Numbered from the stretch's first letter, positions 45,354-56,072 are shown. The stretch is DNA of 64,000 nucleotides from Lepidurus packardi (GCA_023053545.1 JAKZAN010000001.1:4856565-4920564); one strand, 5' to 3'. Notes: a model not told the origin generated them from the sequence alone. Made by a program: numbers and translations.

Positions 45354-45577
45354 TGTGATGGAGCTAACTACACAGGTTTTGATTGCCGATGGATGCTTGT
45401 ATTATGGATAATGCTCAGGTTAATTCACACGCTATGTTGGACCTCCTTTCTCCTTAGCTCTCCCTACTTGTTATCTTTTATTCGCAATCCTGCTCCAAGG
45501 TCAAGTACCGCGATTGGCAATGTTGGTATCACTCAGGTACAAGGGTCATATTAAATACTGAAACACAAGTCATTACA
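45354..45577 (-). repeat. LTR of Gypsy G3 (right copy)
   Basis: 224 bp, complete, and equal in length to the split left copy. Only about one or two base differences are visible (for example GGTCAGGTACC against GGTCAAGTACC), so the element inserted fairly recently. By orientation it is the 5' LTR and would carry the promoter. Confidence 0.9.
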
Positions 45578-45647
45578 CTAACATACTTACAGTGCTTGTA
45601 CCTTTCATGTTTCTCACCTTCAAGTTATAAAAGGACCAGAAGACCTG

Positions 45648-46283
45648 GCCTACTATTGCCCTTATTTCTGAGCAATGCGGACACAGCCTTGAAGAACAGA
45701 TTCATCTCTTTGAGAGCATCAAGCCACTATTTACTAAAGGTATATGCTTCATTATCCAGTGTGATATTTTTACTAATATTTGCTTTATTAGCCCATGCTT
45801 GTTACTTTCAAAAAGCGTTCGAGAATGATCATGTCCCAATTGTGCAAATGTCTACCGTCACCGAAGAAGGAGTAGTGGAAGTAAAGACAGACGTAAGGGC
45901 GGATTATTTATTGGTTTTCTGGTGTTCAATTTGGATTGTCTAGGCTTGTGAGCGTTGATTGCTAGCTCATCGTGTGGAAGGCAAGATGCGTAGCTAGAAG
46001 GTAGAAGGCGTCTTGAACCGTCTAAACGTAGGCGAACCCAGGCGAAAAGATAACGTTGTTCGTCCAGTTTGCATTCCGGACTCTGTTTCGCAGAAGAAAG
46101 CAGCTCAAGCTGAGAAGGAGAAAACAAAAAGGGCGGGACGAGCTATCGAATTGGAACAAGGGGACGACCACATTGTGGATTACAGAAAGAATTATGACCT
46201 GCCATACGACTTCAAATACGACAAAATTCCAGAATTCTGATAAAACAAAAACATTGCCGACTACATTGATCCGGATCTTATGG
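45648..46283 (+). pseudogene. NOG1: NOG1/GTPBP4 fragment, unit 4
   Basis: The three exon pieces, in-frame stops and intron lengths are the same as in units 1 and 2. The spacer before it is split: 39630-39900 lies left of Gypsy G3, and the rest, including the TATAAAAGG box, starts at 45578. After ADYIDPDLM and the intron start the sequence changes at a poly-T/poly-A tract (46315-46372) into another copy of the spacer. This shows a second spacer repeat, as in unit 0. Confidence 0.8.
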
Positions 46284-46404
46284 TGGTTAGTTTACCGTTT
46301 TATCTCCGGCCGGTTTTTTTACTTTGTTATTTTTTTAAAAAAAACTTATTTTTAAAAAAAAGCTTGGTTAATTTCTAGTTAAGTATTTATATTTTTATGT
46401 ATAC

Positions 46405-46549
46405 TGTAGCGGTTCGCGAGTGGAACCGCTAGCGAACCTCCGAGCAAGTAGAGAGAGAGTTGCGAGGGAGAGTCGTAGAGCGGAGGCGGGAGAAGACAGA
46501 CGCGAGGGGTGGAGGCGTGGTGCGTACCAGAATTGAACTCCACGCAACA
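46405..46549 (+). repeat. 5' LTR of Gypsy G2
   Basis: 145 bp, identical by eye to 58660-58804. It contains a short palindromic start (AGCGGTTCGCGAGTGGAACCGCT) and a purine-rich GAGAGAGAG tract. No TATA box is obvious. Confidence 0.9.
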
Positions 46550-46930
46550 TTTGGTGTCAGGAGTGGGATTCTGCAGCAATCCTGTGGTATTAATCAAAGT
46601 GTCATACGATTTCCAGTGACGGAGAGTATTTGTGATTGGATTCCACGTTGGAAAGAACCTGATTTTGTGAAAAAAAAAACAGTATTTTGTGAAAAAAGAC
46701 ACGTAATTTGCGCATGAAACGTCAAGTTTCAGTGTTGCAGGATTTCATAGTTGCAGTGTTTCAGTGTTGCGACTTTCACTGTTGAAGAATTTCAGTGTTG
46801 GCGAATTTCATAGTTGTGTCACTGCGGACCCAAGTGCATATCGCCGGTTACTTTCAGTGTTGACGAATTTCATAGTTGCGTCACCGGGTACTCAAGCGGA
46901 TATCGCAGAGTTATCCCCGGGCAAGTCAGA

Positions 46931-47662
46931 ATGGCCACCGAAGAGCTAATCAAAACGCTGTCGGCACTAACCCAAAGCTTGGTAGCCCAACAGTCGGCAC
47001 TAACCCAAAGCGTGGCAACCCAACGGTCTTACCACGATCAACTGATCAAAAGCTTGGCAGCCCAACATTCTCGAAATACGAAGCCTATCTCTAAAACAGC
47101 GTCTACCATACCAACCTACGATGGCGAAGGGGATGTACACGCCTGGCTGCGAAATTTCAAGTTGGCTTCAGAAACGGAAGGATGGGACGACACGCTTAAG
47201 CGTAGGATTGCCATTAGCAAAATCCAAGGATTGGCCCTATCGTGGCATGAAACAGACGGACAGACCCACACTCGGTTGACGGACTGGCGGTCCAAGCTGG
47301 AGAAGGTGTTCGAAAAGAAAATGACGATGGAAGAGTGGTTGCCTTTAGTGAAGTCACGACGACAGGAGGCGGGAGAACCGGTGGTACATTATATCCTCAG
47401 GAAGGCCGCCCTTTGCAAGAGGTGCCCCCAAGGCATCAACGAGGAGGCCATAATCCCCTACCTGATCCGCGGACTCGCCCGTCCTGAACACGCTGCCGCA
47501 CTGATGGTCTCCCCGGCTAAAAGCATCAGTGATTTCATCGATGCAGCCCAGCGACTAGAGGAAATTACTGGCATCCCCACACAAGAGCCCGTTAACGTAC
47601 CGGGCACACCCAGCGGCATTGGTCACGATGGAGAGTTGATCGCGGGGACCGCACCTTGTTAG
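46931..47662 (+). CDS. gag: Gypsy G2 Gag (capsid part)
   Basis: The 243-residue product starts at the ATG at 46931 (CAGAATGGCC). An N-terminal repeat-like stretch (SALTQSLVAQQ, SALTQSVATQ, KSLAAQH) forms a probable helix. The retrotransposon Gag core follows: YDGEGDVHAWLRNFKLA, AISKIQGLALSWHE, FEKKMTMEEWLPLV and PYLIRGLARPEHAAAL. It would assemble the cytoplasmic particle. The frame ends at TAG (47660-47662), and the nucleocapsid knuckles continue in the -1 frame. That could be a ribosomal frameshift site or a mutation; no classical slippery heptamer is evident. Confidence 0.8.
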   Translation: MATEELIKTLSALTQSLVAQQSALTQSVATQRSYHDQLIKSLAAQHSRNTKPISKTASTIPTYDGEGDVHAWLRNFKLASETEGWDDTLKRRIAISKIQGLALSWHETDGQTHTRLTDWRSKLEKVFEKKMTMEEWLPLVKSRRQEAGEPVVHYILRKAALCKRCPQGINEEAIIPYLIRGLARPEHAAALMVSPAKSISDFIDAAQRLEEITGIPTQEPVNVPGTPSGIGHDGELIAGTAPC

Positions 47663-48087
47663 CCAGAGTCGGTCATTCAGCCATGCCTTCAGACCACCCC
47701 AGGACCCCGCCCCGACCTGATTTTCCGCCAGATCCGAACGAAAGGAGAGGATGCTTCGAGTGCGGCAGAGTCGGACATTTGGCCAGAGACTGTCCAAATC
47801 GAAGGGCCTCCACGTGCTACAAATGTGGAGGAGGACACTTTAGCCGTAATTGCCCCAACTCCGACGGTTTTAACCATGTTAGCGGAAATCGTCCGGGTCA
47901 AGATGCCGCTTACCGTAATCGGTCGGAAAACCCACGGGCCGCCCGGGAGGGCAGGGTCGGCCCTAACTTCCGCAGAAGCCCCTTTCGTCCCAGTGGTTTC
48001 GACAACATTCTCTGGGTAGTTGACCAACCACTTTGCCGTTCATCTTCATCCATTTGGGCGGATGTATCGACGGAGTACCAGCAGTAG
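47656..48087 (+). CDS. gag: Gypsy G2 nucleocapsid with two CCHC knuckles
   Basis: This frame carries CFECGRVGHLARDC and CYKCGGGHFSRNC, two zinc knuckles of the Gag nucleocapsid, followed by an arginine-rich tail (RNRSENPRAAREGR). It overlaps the end of the capsid frame and the start of the protease frame, each by a -1 step. It binds element RNA during packaging. Whether the frame changes are programmed or damage cannot be told here; a full-length sister copy would show it. Confidence 0.7.
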   Translation: MLARVGHSAMPSDHPRTPPRPDFPPDPNERRGCFECGRVGHLARDCPNRRASTCYKCGGGHFSRNCPNSDGFNHVSGNRPGQDAAYRNRSENPRAAREGRVGPNFRRSPFRPSGFDNILWVVDQPLCRSSSSIWADVSTEYQQ

Positions 48088-50375
48088 TGGATTCGGGTGG
48101 CGCACGATCGTTAGTACGAGAAGACATGATAAGCGGAATTCGTGACCAAATCGAACCATATTTAGGTCCTAATATTTGTGGAGCGGCCAAGGAAGATTTA
48201 CCGGTTATGGGAACACTTGAACTCCGAGTTGTGTGGAAGGCCGGAGGAGTAGACACGGTCAACCGATTTATCGTGGTCCGGCACTGCCCATTCCCCGTTA
48301 TACTCGGCGTAGACTGGATGGGGCGGAATGACGTTGGCGCCATGGTACTGGGTAGAAGCACTATTGCCGTCCCGCGCGTGAGTCAACGGCTTCACATACC
48401 GAAGACAGAATCGTGGGTTTTAGAACAAATCGAGGACCAAAGTGTCGAGCTATCGACGGATTTAACAAATAATTCCACGGCATTCGGAGGTACTGGGACG
48501 GTCGCCGAACCAGTAGGACCAGTCAGCCAACAGGAAGAACTACCTACAATCCCCACAGTTCTTCCAGATATTTCTGTGGAACTGAACACCGAAGAATCGT
48601 GGGTTTTGAAACAAATCGAGGACCAAAGTATTGTGGCGGTCGCCGAACCAGTAGGACCAGTCAGTCAACAGGAAGAGCTGCCTACAATCCCCACAGTACT
48701 TCCAGATATTTCTGTGGAACCCAACCCCGAAGAATCGTGTTGGTCCCCTCCCGGCTTCGACCCAGTCACGGAGAGCTTAGGCATCTGTACTATCTGCGGT
48801 ACCACGTCCCTACCCGCCTCTACCATGGTTTTCGTTCGAGTTCACGCCCCTCGAGGTTCTCCGGAGACGGTGGTCGTTCCGTTAGTCCGTCACGCTCGAT
48901 CTAGAAGAGAGTGGGTGATTCCCGAGAGCATACTCGCCGTGCAGGAAGGCTTCATAGATATTCCAGTGGTCAATTTAAGTTCGTCGCCAATTCAATTCCG
49001 AAGCGGTCAACGCCTATGCAGAGTAACGAAGCCAGGGATGCCAGTAGCCGAAGTTAAGGAGACGAATGGATCACCCGATGTAATCCTAAGCGTGTCCGAA
49101 CGAAATGCCGCCTCCAAGTCACCGTTGCAACTGGATATCAACCCTGAACTCCCGCCCAGAGAATCCGAAGCCGTACGACAACTTGTTCAGAAGTACCAAC
49201 ATTGCTTTCAAGAATCTGAGGGCAGCTTGGGCCATACGGATATTGTCAGACACCGGATCGAGACTTCTGACGCCCCGCCCCTTTCCTGCCTCCCTCGAAG
49301 ATTGTCGCCGGGAGAAAGAGAAGTAATAGCCGGACAAGTATCCGACATGTTGGAAAAGGGAATAATTACCTCATAAGAAAGTCCTTGGTCGTCTCCAGTC
49401 GTGCTGGTACGGAAGAAGAATGGAGAGCTGCGATTCTGCGTGGATTACCGACGTCTTAATGCGGCCACAAAAAGAGACGTATACCCCCTGCCGAGGATTG
49501 ATGACGTTTTGGATCGGATTGGAAACGCAAAATACTTCACTTCCCTAGACTTGGCTAGCGGTTACTGGCAAGTAGCAGTGGATCCTGAATATCAAGAAAA
49601 GACAGCTTTCGCGACTCCAGATGGTCTCTATGAATTCAAGAGGATGCCATTCGGTTTAAGCAACGCGCCTGCCACCTTCCAGCGACTCATGGACAGAGTC
49701 TTAGTTGGCTTAAAATGGCATCAGTGTCTGGTCTACCTGGATGACGTATTGGTTTATGGAACAACATTTGAAGAACACCAGAGTCGATTGCAGACTGTAC
49801 TAGAGGCGATTTCCCGGGCTGGACTTACCTTGAAAACCCAGAAGTGTGCGTTCGCCTACGAGGAGATTAAGTTCCTGGGCCATGTCCTCAATCACCAAGG
49901 AATCCGGCCTGACCCAGATAAAGTTCGTGCCGTCACGGAATTTCCAGTACCCCAGAATGTTCGTCAAGTACGAAGCTTCCTCGGCCTCAGCAGCTATTAC
50001 CGAAGATTCGTTCCCCGCTTCGCAGCCGTCTCGAAACCACTCACGGAACTTCTACGAAAGCGCCAAGTATGGAAGTGGGACATTAAGCAACAGGCTGCTT
50101 TTGACGGACTTCGCCAGTTACTAACAACCCCACCCGTGCTCGCTTCCCTTCGGACTGGATGGGATTTAGAGGTCCATACAGATGCGTCGGGAGATGGATT
50201 GGGAGCTGTCTTGATTCAGCGGAACGGGGAGTGCGAAGAAACGATTGCCTACCTAAGCCGGAGATTGACCCCCAGTGAAGAAAACCACCACAGTAACGAG
50301 TTGGAGTGCTTGGCGGTTGTTTGGGCAGTTGAAAAGCTCCGGTCGTATGTTTTTGGCCGTCTGTTTTTACGAATA
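48033..50375 (+). pseudogene. pol: Gypsy G2 Pol: protease, RT and RNase H, cut by BEL insertion
   Basis: The aspartic protease has AVVDSGGARSLV and later ILGVDWMG. A duplicated linker follows (48409-48740). The RT runs VLVRKKNGELRFCVDYRRLN, YFTSLDLASGYWQV, MPFGLSNAPATFQ and the active site CLVYLDDVLVYG. RNase H starts at VHTDASGDGLGAVL. An in-frame TAA (49374-49376) sits between GIITS and ESPWSSPVV, just before the RT, and is the only break of this frame. The reading frame is then cut at 50361 by the BEL element within FGR of the RNase H tail and continues at 56580. Confidence 0.85.
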
Positions 50376-50670
50376 TCACTATGCTGAACACCGGCTGGCT
50401 AATTTGTTTTTATTATCCATATTGGAAACGGACTTACACCGAGTTAACTTTGATTGTATATAGGATTCAAATTGATTTGACTCAAGTTACACATTCAGCA
50501 CAAAAAACCTCTGTATTTTCGTATTCGACGCGAGCGACTCTCTTCTCACCCCCAACCGTCACGACACTAACAACCATACGTCATAATCCCTTCTGTCCTT
50601 CAGCTCTTCCTTTTCATCTTTCAATTCTTCCTTTTCATCTTTATTCCATTCTTCCGTTTTCGCCTCAACA
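50362..50670 (-). repeat. 3' LTR of the BEL element
   Basis: 309 bp, starting TGTTTTTACG and ending CGCCTCAACA on the plus strand. It differs from 56270-56579 by a T/C, a one-base deletion and a C/T in the first 25 bases; the rest is identical by eye. It contains a polypyrimidine stretch with CTTCCTTTTCATCTTT repeated twice. Confidence 0.92.
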
Positions 50671-50720
50671 TTCTCCCCCCCGAGCAGCGACTCGGGGCTC
50701 CGCTGAGCTGCTCCAGTTTT

Positions 50721-53700
50721 TTATTCTAAGGCGGGATCGGGGTCTAATAGGAAAAGTTTATGAATCGGCCGGTGGTATATTCCGGTATCGGTTTTCACCA
50801 TCGCCGAACGTACGAGCTCGTCTTTCCCCCGGAAAACCTCAGTTATTCGTCCATGCAACCACTTTCCTCGTACCAGATTTGGCTCTAAGACCAGTACAGC
50901 ATCACCTTCTTGGAAATTTCTTTGGCGCGTAAGCCACTTTGAACGGCGGGTTAGGGTGGGGATGTAATGTTTCTTCCACACATCCCACAGAACCGTGGTA
51001 AGATGCTGTAGATACTTGAAAAGTTTCCGGGGGGTGCTTTTGGGCACCTGCCCCACCGGAATAGACGAGGATCTTTGATTCAGAAAATCTAAAGGTGTAA
51101 TCGTGCGCATGTCCTTGGGATCAGAGCTGACATACATCAACGGGCGTCCATTCAAAAACCCGGCCACTTCGTACAACAATGTTCTTAACACATCCTCGGA
51201 AACGCCTTTTCGGTTTTCTCGCTCGATTGCCAACACCTTGTACAGTGCCCTCTTGGCGGACTTTACCAAACCTTCGTGTACACCACCAAAATGTGGTGCC
51301 TGAGGTGGTTGGAATGTCCATCGGATGCCTCGCCCTTCGCAGAAGTTCTTCAAAGCTTCATCTTCACGCGTGGCCTCGACCAGCTGATTCAGTTCTTTCT
51401 CGGCTCCCACAAAGTTGGTCCCATTGTCGGAATAAATGCTTAATGGTTTGCCACGGGTCGAAATGAAGCGCCGAAGTACGAGGAGGAAATCATCCGTGGA
51501 TAGAGACCGTGCTAAATCCAAATAAACAGCTCTGGTCACCATACAGGTGAACAGAGCTCCGTACCGCTTCGTGACCCGGTTATTCCCTTGAACGATTTCC
51601 AGTGGCCCGAAGTAATCCACTGACGTGTGAGAAAATGGAGAATCGACGTCCAGCCGTTCCCGGGGAAGTTCTCCCATGAGTTGCGTCGCTGGTCGTGCGG
51701 TTTCGATCTTGCATTCGACGCATCTCCTTCGAACGCGTTTGACGGCTTCACGACCGTTTACTATCCAATACATCTCCCTAAGGTGGGCTAGCACGTGGTT
51801 GATCCCGGCGTGCAGGAGTCGACGATGGAAATCTTCAATGATTCTCTCCGTCAGCGGGTGCTTCGATGGTAGCAGCACGGGGTGTTTGTTTTCGTACGGC
51901 AGGTCAGCTGCGTCTAACCTCCCACCGACGCGCAATAACTCGTCCGTTCCAAGGAACGGATTAAAGGCTAGGATTTTCGAACTCTTTGCCAAATTGACTC
52001 CTTCACGTAGTCTTTCTACGTCCGGACCGAATGACTGCCACTGACAGGCCTTGACAAGATTCTTCAATGGGTCCGTTAGATTTCGGAAGCCGGCGCAGTC
52101 TTCAGGCTTGACACTTTCCCAATCGACTTCCTCACAAATCTGCGACGTAACAAAGGAGCGATGTTCCTGAGTGTGTCGCATCTCTTCATGATTAATTATC
52201 CATGGGGTGTCTCTTGGCCACGTAACTTCCTCCCGTCTGAGGAAATCAGGCCCCATAAACCAGGGTTCTAAGTCGTTCCGATCTACGTGCAAGTTAGATC
52301 TCGTGGCGAGATCGCTGCTGTTGCGGCTGCCTGGAACGTAGCGCCATTCTTCGGGGCGAGTTATTGTTTGAATCTCACCTATTCGGTTGCTGACGAACGG
52401 CTTGTAGAACGATGATGTGCCGCGAATCCAGTTACGGACGCATGAGCTGTCCGTCCATAAAATCCTCCGCTCGACAATTCGTCGCAACCCCTTCTCGACA
52501 TAGTTCGTCAGCCGGGCTCCTAACAAGGCTGCATTTAGCTCCGCCTTGGCTACCGATATAGTCTTTAACGGTGTGAGCTTCGTTTTAGCCATGACGATGT
52601 TCGTGCGAACGCTGCCATCCTTGTGAACAACTCGGACGTAGACTACGGCTGCCACAGCTTCCTGAGAAGCGTCATTAAAGGTGTGTAATTCCACATAATC
52701 AATGGCATCTTCGTCCGGGAAAAGACATCTAGGTATCTCAGCTCGTCGAAGATCCTGAAGCAAATCCAACCAATGTTGCCACCATTGACGTGCCTCCAAC
52801 GGAATCTCGTCATCCCAATCTAAACCTCCGAGACCCAGTTCTCGGTGCTTAATTTTCGCCTTAACTGTCACGGGTGCTAAGAACCCCATAGGGTCGAAGA
52901 CTTCCGCCAGGATCCTCAACAATCCGCGTCGGGTAAACTTCACCTCGTGCGGCCCAACTTCCTTCGACGTCAAGACGTCTCGCAATGGGATCCAGTATAT
53001 CCCCAATACTTTGGTTCCGAACTCCTCTTCCTTCGATGCTAAGCTAGCTAAGTCCATACTGTTGCGGGAGTCCAGGATATGCGGCCGGTTGGAGACCCAC
53101 TTGCCCAAGTTGAAGTCGCCTCTGCGTAAGAGGTCGCTGACCTCTTTAATTCTCGTGGTGGCTTGATCTTCGGTCGCCTTGCTGTCCAAATAGTCGTCCA
53201 TATATAGATTATTCGTTACAGCTTCCGCGGCTTCCGGGAAATCTGCCCCGTGGTCTTCGGCCGTTCTCCTTACGGTTTGAATGGCGATGAACGGAGAGCA
53301 ACAGTCCCCAAACGCCAGGCGGTCCATTTGGAACACTTCCATCACGTTGCTGCCCTTCTCTTTCCAAAGGAAACGGTGGAATCGGGCATCTTCTTCTCGT
53401 AATCGAATGCGGCTAAACATTGCTTCGATGTCGGCAACAAACGCGACACCAAACTCGCGAAACTTCAAAAAAACGATCGGGATTTCCGCTTGTAAAGCTG
53501 GTCCAGGTAACAATGCATCGTTCAAGCATTTACCGGCAAACGTGGCTGCGGCGTCGAATACAATGCGTAACTTCTTGTTAGTCGCGGACTTTTTGTACAC
53601 CCCGTGGTGCGGTAGATAATACTGCTGCGGGTGCTGTATCTCTTCCAACGCTGTAACTTTATGGGCGTACCCGTGAACTACGTACTTTTGTATGGCCTCC

Positions 53701-56072
53701 TCGTAGTCCTTTTCGTACGCCCTGTCCTTGGCGAACTTCCGTTCCATCGCCACGAAACGCTGCTCCGCCAAAGCCCGATTGTTCTTGAGGTTGGGCTCTC
53801 CCTCACGCCACGGCAGGGCGACTTCGTACCCGGTTTCGAGCCTCTTCGTCCCTTGAAGAACCATATTGAGGGCCCTCGAGTCTTCGCCTGACAAGGCCGG
53901 TCCCCTGCTGTGCTCTGTACCGAAGGATTCGGTTTCACAGAACTTCCGGAAGCTAACATCGAGCTCTCCGTAAACTCCTCGGATGAGGTTGACGTGCGCT
54001 AATCTCGCGGTTCCTTGTTGAATGACTCCTCTCGCCACCCATCCAAAAGCGGTTCTTACGGCACCAGGTTCTCCTTGTTTCCCATGACGCGTTTCTCTGG
54101 GAGTGAGAAGGTGAATATGGTCGCACCCAATTAAAATGTTAATTACTCCCCTGGAATCATGTAGTGGTAAGTCTTTCATGTGAGTCCACTCACTCTTCAA
54201 CTTCGACCACGCAAATTCCGCTGTTGGGCTACACACCGTCGGGATTGAGTTCACGCGAATCCACAATGGGCCATCCTCTCCCTCGATCTGGATCTCTGTC
54301 TCTTGCGAACGATAGTCACCCCGCTTGCCTGCTACTCCTCGAAGTTTCAAGTCATTACATTCCCCGGAAAATCCAAGACGTCGCAGGAAAGACTGTTGGA
54401 TGAGTGAAATGTCGCTCCCTTCATCGATCAGCATGTTCGCTTTTACTCTTCTTCCCTTGGCGTCGACCACCCGCACGGTCATGACGCCCAAGGCGACCGC
54501 TTGTGGTCGGTTTCGTGTTGCATGAGCGGAGGTTCCTTCGACCGCGGCTTCATTCCTGTGCAGGAGGCGGTGGTGACGGCGCTTGCATCCATTGATGCCG
54601 CACTCCCTGCCCGTCCTGCAGTCCTTGGATTGATGCCTCCCCCGTAGACATGAGAAACATAGTCTTTTCCCTTCTACAGTCTTTATTCGGTCGCTTAGCT
54701 GCATAGTTTTGAATTTAGAACACTCTTCTAGTCGATGGTCATCTCCACAGCTCCAGCAACCTGTTGGCTTGTTGTCCTTAGGAGATTCGGTTGAGGCATT
54801 GTTGCTCCTGCCTTTGAGCTTTTTGTCAGCTTCCTTGGGCGCCTTTTCCTGGTCCTTTGCAATGTCGTACGCGTTTTGGTACGCTGCCGCTCTTGCGCAC
54901 AGCCACGAGCCAAAACGTTCTAAGTCGTGGCAGAAGACGCCCGAAGCGCAACCTTCGTTCCATGCCAGACGGTCTTGAATATTCAGCCTCGCCGTGACTC
55001 TCTCGATGATGTCCCTTTGGCTGCTGCCCCCTATACGACTAAGGTCAAACAGGTGAGTTCGCGTACGCTCGGCAAATCTCTTGAAGGCGGTTGGGTTTCC
55101 TTTCCCGACTTCAAGTTTCTCCAGGGCTTGAATGTGGGCTGCTCTCATGACATCTCTCCGACCGCAGGTTTGCTTGAGTCGGCTCAGCGCTTCCTTGTAG
55201 GCGTGCTCTCCTCCGCCGAGGCCATAAACGATATCCACGCAATCTCCTCGAAGGCTGGTTCGCAGAATTGCTAATTTCTCCGCGGGGCTTTTCCGCTTCT
55301 GGTGAACTAGTGACCTAAAAAGGTCAATCCACTGGAACCACTCCAGCGCTAAGCCGGAATATGGTTCCATCATAGGTCCAGCAGACTGGTTTCTGCACTC
55401 GGAGCTTTCTTGCTTCGTGATTTCTCTGCCGCTTACGTATGTGTCGATCCAGTCATCTGGGGCTTCACTCTCGATGTTTTGGCTGTCCAGCCACTCCGAC
55501 ACGCGATGTTTCACTGCGTTTGCTTTGGGTTGCCGTGGGTTCTTCGCTTTATCCAAAATCTCTTCCAGAGTTCTGGCTAGGCTCTGACTCAAACGTTGTG
55601 ATATCTGGCTCACGGCGTCAACCAGGTCTACGGAGTGATCTTGATCATCGTGTTCGGCATGCTCTGATTTTTCGGATTGAGCTTTGCTACCGACAGCTGG
55701 CGAAGGGTTTACTTGGTCGTGAAGGGATGTGATTGAAGAGCCGTCCGGATGCTGCTCCCGATAAACGGTTATCGCTTCCGATGCTGCTTCAATTTTACCC
55801 CAGTACTTGATCTGGAGGTTCGCTTCCCTTCCGGCTTCTTCGTCATCATCTTCCAGGAGATCAAAAAGTTTTTCGTTGATGCTCTCGACCTCTTGGTAGG
55901 CGTTTCGACATTCCTTCAACCTGCTCTGCATTAACCGTCTCGAGTCTTTCTCGCTGATGAAGTGCTCGATATCCTTACAGAACTCGGTGATTCTGGTCCT
56001 GAGAGTCGTTCGTTTCCTCTTGAGTTGACGTACGTTTACTTTTGGAAACTCTTCGGAATTGGCAGCGGCCAT
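50721..56072 (-). CDS. BEL/Pao Gag-Pol polyprotein
   Basis: One ORF of 1783 residues from the ATG at 56072. The N-terminal coiled, acidic part (1-110) is followed by the DUF1759-type Gag region (about 233-400) and Cys/His knuckles (CWSCGDDHRLEEC at 439, CFSCLRGRHQSKDC at 472, CKRRHHRLLH). Next come a DUF1758-type aspartic protease (LIDEGSD at 548), RT with LRIVFDAAA and the catalytic YMDDYLDS at about 957, and RNase H with FNDASQEAVAAVVY and LWTDSSCV. The integrase has an HHCC site, VDYFGPLE, YSDNGTNFVGA and GGVHEGLVKSAKR, so all three acidic residues are present. No stop or frameshift is present. It would make all proteins needed for retrotransposition. Confidence 0.93.
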   Translation of the reverse strand: MAAANSEEFPKVNVRQLKRKRTTLRTRITEFCKDIEHFISEKDSRRLMQSRLKECRNAYQEVESINEKLFDLLEDDDEEAGREANLQIKYWGKIEAASEAITVYREQHPDGSSITSLHDQVNPSPAVGSKAQSEKSEHAEHDDQDHSVDLVDAVSQISQRLSQSLARTLEEILDKAKNPRQPKANAVKHRVSEWLDSQNIESEAPDDWIDTYVSGREITKQESSECRNQSAGPMMEPYSGLALEWFQWIDLFRSLVHQKRKSPAEKLAILRTSLRGDCVDIVYGLGGGEHAYKEALSRLKQTCGRRDVMRAAHIQALEKLEVGKGNPTAFKRFAERTRTHLFDLSRIGGSSQRDIIERVTARLNIQDRLAWNEGCASGVFCHDLERFGSWLCARAAAYQNAYDIAKDQEKAPKEADKKLKGRSNNASTESPKDNKPTGCWSCGDDHRLEECSKFKTMQLSDRIKTVEGKRLCFSCLRGRHQSKDCRTGRECGINGCKRRHHRLLHRNEAAVEGTSAHATRNRPQAVALGVMTVRVVDAKGRRVKANMLIDEGSDISLIQQSFLRRLGFSGECNDLKLRGVAGKRGDYRSQETEIQIEGEDGPLWIRVNSIPTVCSPTAEFAWSKLKSEWTHMKDLPLHDSRGVINILIGCDHIHLLTPRETRHGKQGEPGAVRTAFGWVARGVIQQGTARLAHVNLIRGVYGELDVSFRKFCETESFGTEHSRGPALSGEDSRALNMVLQGTKRLETGYEVALPWREGEPNLKNNRALAEQRFVAMERKFAKDRAYEKDYEEAIQKYVVHGYAHKVTALEEIQHPQQYYLPHHGVYKKSATNKKLRIVFDAAATFAGKCLNDALLPGPALQAEIPIVFLKFREFGVAFVADIEAMFSRIRLREEDARFHRFLWKEKGSNVMEVFQMDRLAFGDCCSPFIAIQTVRRTAEDHGADFPEAAEAVTNNLYMDDYLDSKATEDQATTRIKEVSDLLRRGDFNLGKWVSNRPHILDSRNSMDLASLASKEEEFGTKVLGIYWIPLRDVLTSKEVGPHEVKFTRRGLLRILAEVFDPMGFLAPVTVKAKIKHRELGLGGLDWDDEIPLEARQWWQHWLDLLQDLRRAEIPRCLFPDEDAIDYVELHTFNDASQEAVAAVVYVRVVHKDGSVRTNIVMAKTKLTPLKTISVAKAELNAALLGARLTNYVEKGLRRIVERRILWTDSSCVRNWIRGTSSFYKPFVSNRIGEIQTITRPEEWRYVPGSRNSSDLATRSNLHVDRNDLEPWFMGPDFLRREEVTWPRDTPWIINHEEMRHTQEHRSFVTSQICEEVDWESVKPEDCAGFRNLTDPLKNLVKACQWQSFGPDVERLREGVNLAKSSKILAFNPFLGTDELLRVGGRLDAADLPYENKHPVLLPSKHPLTERIIEDFHRRLLHAGINHVLAHLREMYWIVNGREAVKRVRRRCVECKIETARPATQLMGELPRERLDVDSPFSHTSVDYFGPLEIVQGNNRVTKRYGALFTCMVTRAVYLDLARSLSTDDFLLVLRRFISTRGKPLSIYSDNGTNFVGAEKELNQLVEATREDEALKNFCEGRGIRWTFQPPQAPHFGGVHEGLVKSAKRALYKVLAIERENRKGVSEDVLRTLLYEVAGFLNGRPLMYVSSDPKDMRTITPLDFLNQRSSSIPVGQVPKSTPRKLFKYLQHLTTVLWDVWKKHYIPTLTRRSKWLTRQRNFQEGDAVLVLEPNLVRGKWLHGRITEVFRGKDELVRSAMVKTDTGIYHRPIHKLFLLDPDPALE

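Larger units (their letters stand above)
39901..45577 (-). mobile_element. Internally deleted Ty3/Gypsy 'G3' with a P element in its 3' LTR
   Basis: The LTRs are 224 bp each. The left copy is 39901-40083 plus 44493-44533, split by the P element; the right copy is 45354-45577. Both start TGTGATGG and end TTACA as read on the plus strand. The 6-bp flank CTAACA is duplicated (39895-39900 and 45578-45583). Read on the minus strand, a primer-binding-like TGGCGACGAGGAT follows the 5' LTR and a purine tract AAGGGAGGGA precedes the 3' LTR. The interior is only 820 bp: the gag start is joined to the end of pol. It looks like a non-autonomous deletion derivative that could move only with help from a full-length relative. 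Confidence 0.9.

Noticed and set aside
50381..50932. Plus-strand ORF in the BEL LTR, repeated at 56269-56607
   Set aside because: Open by chance across the LTR on the antisense strand; it repeats because the LTR repeats.
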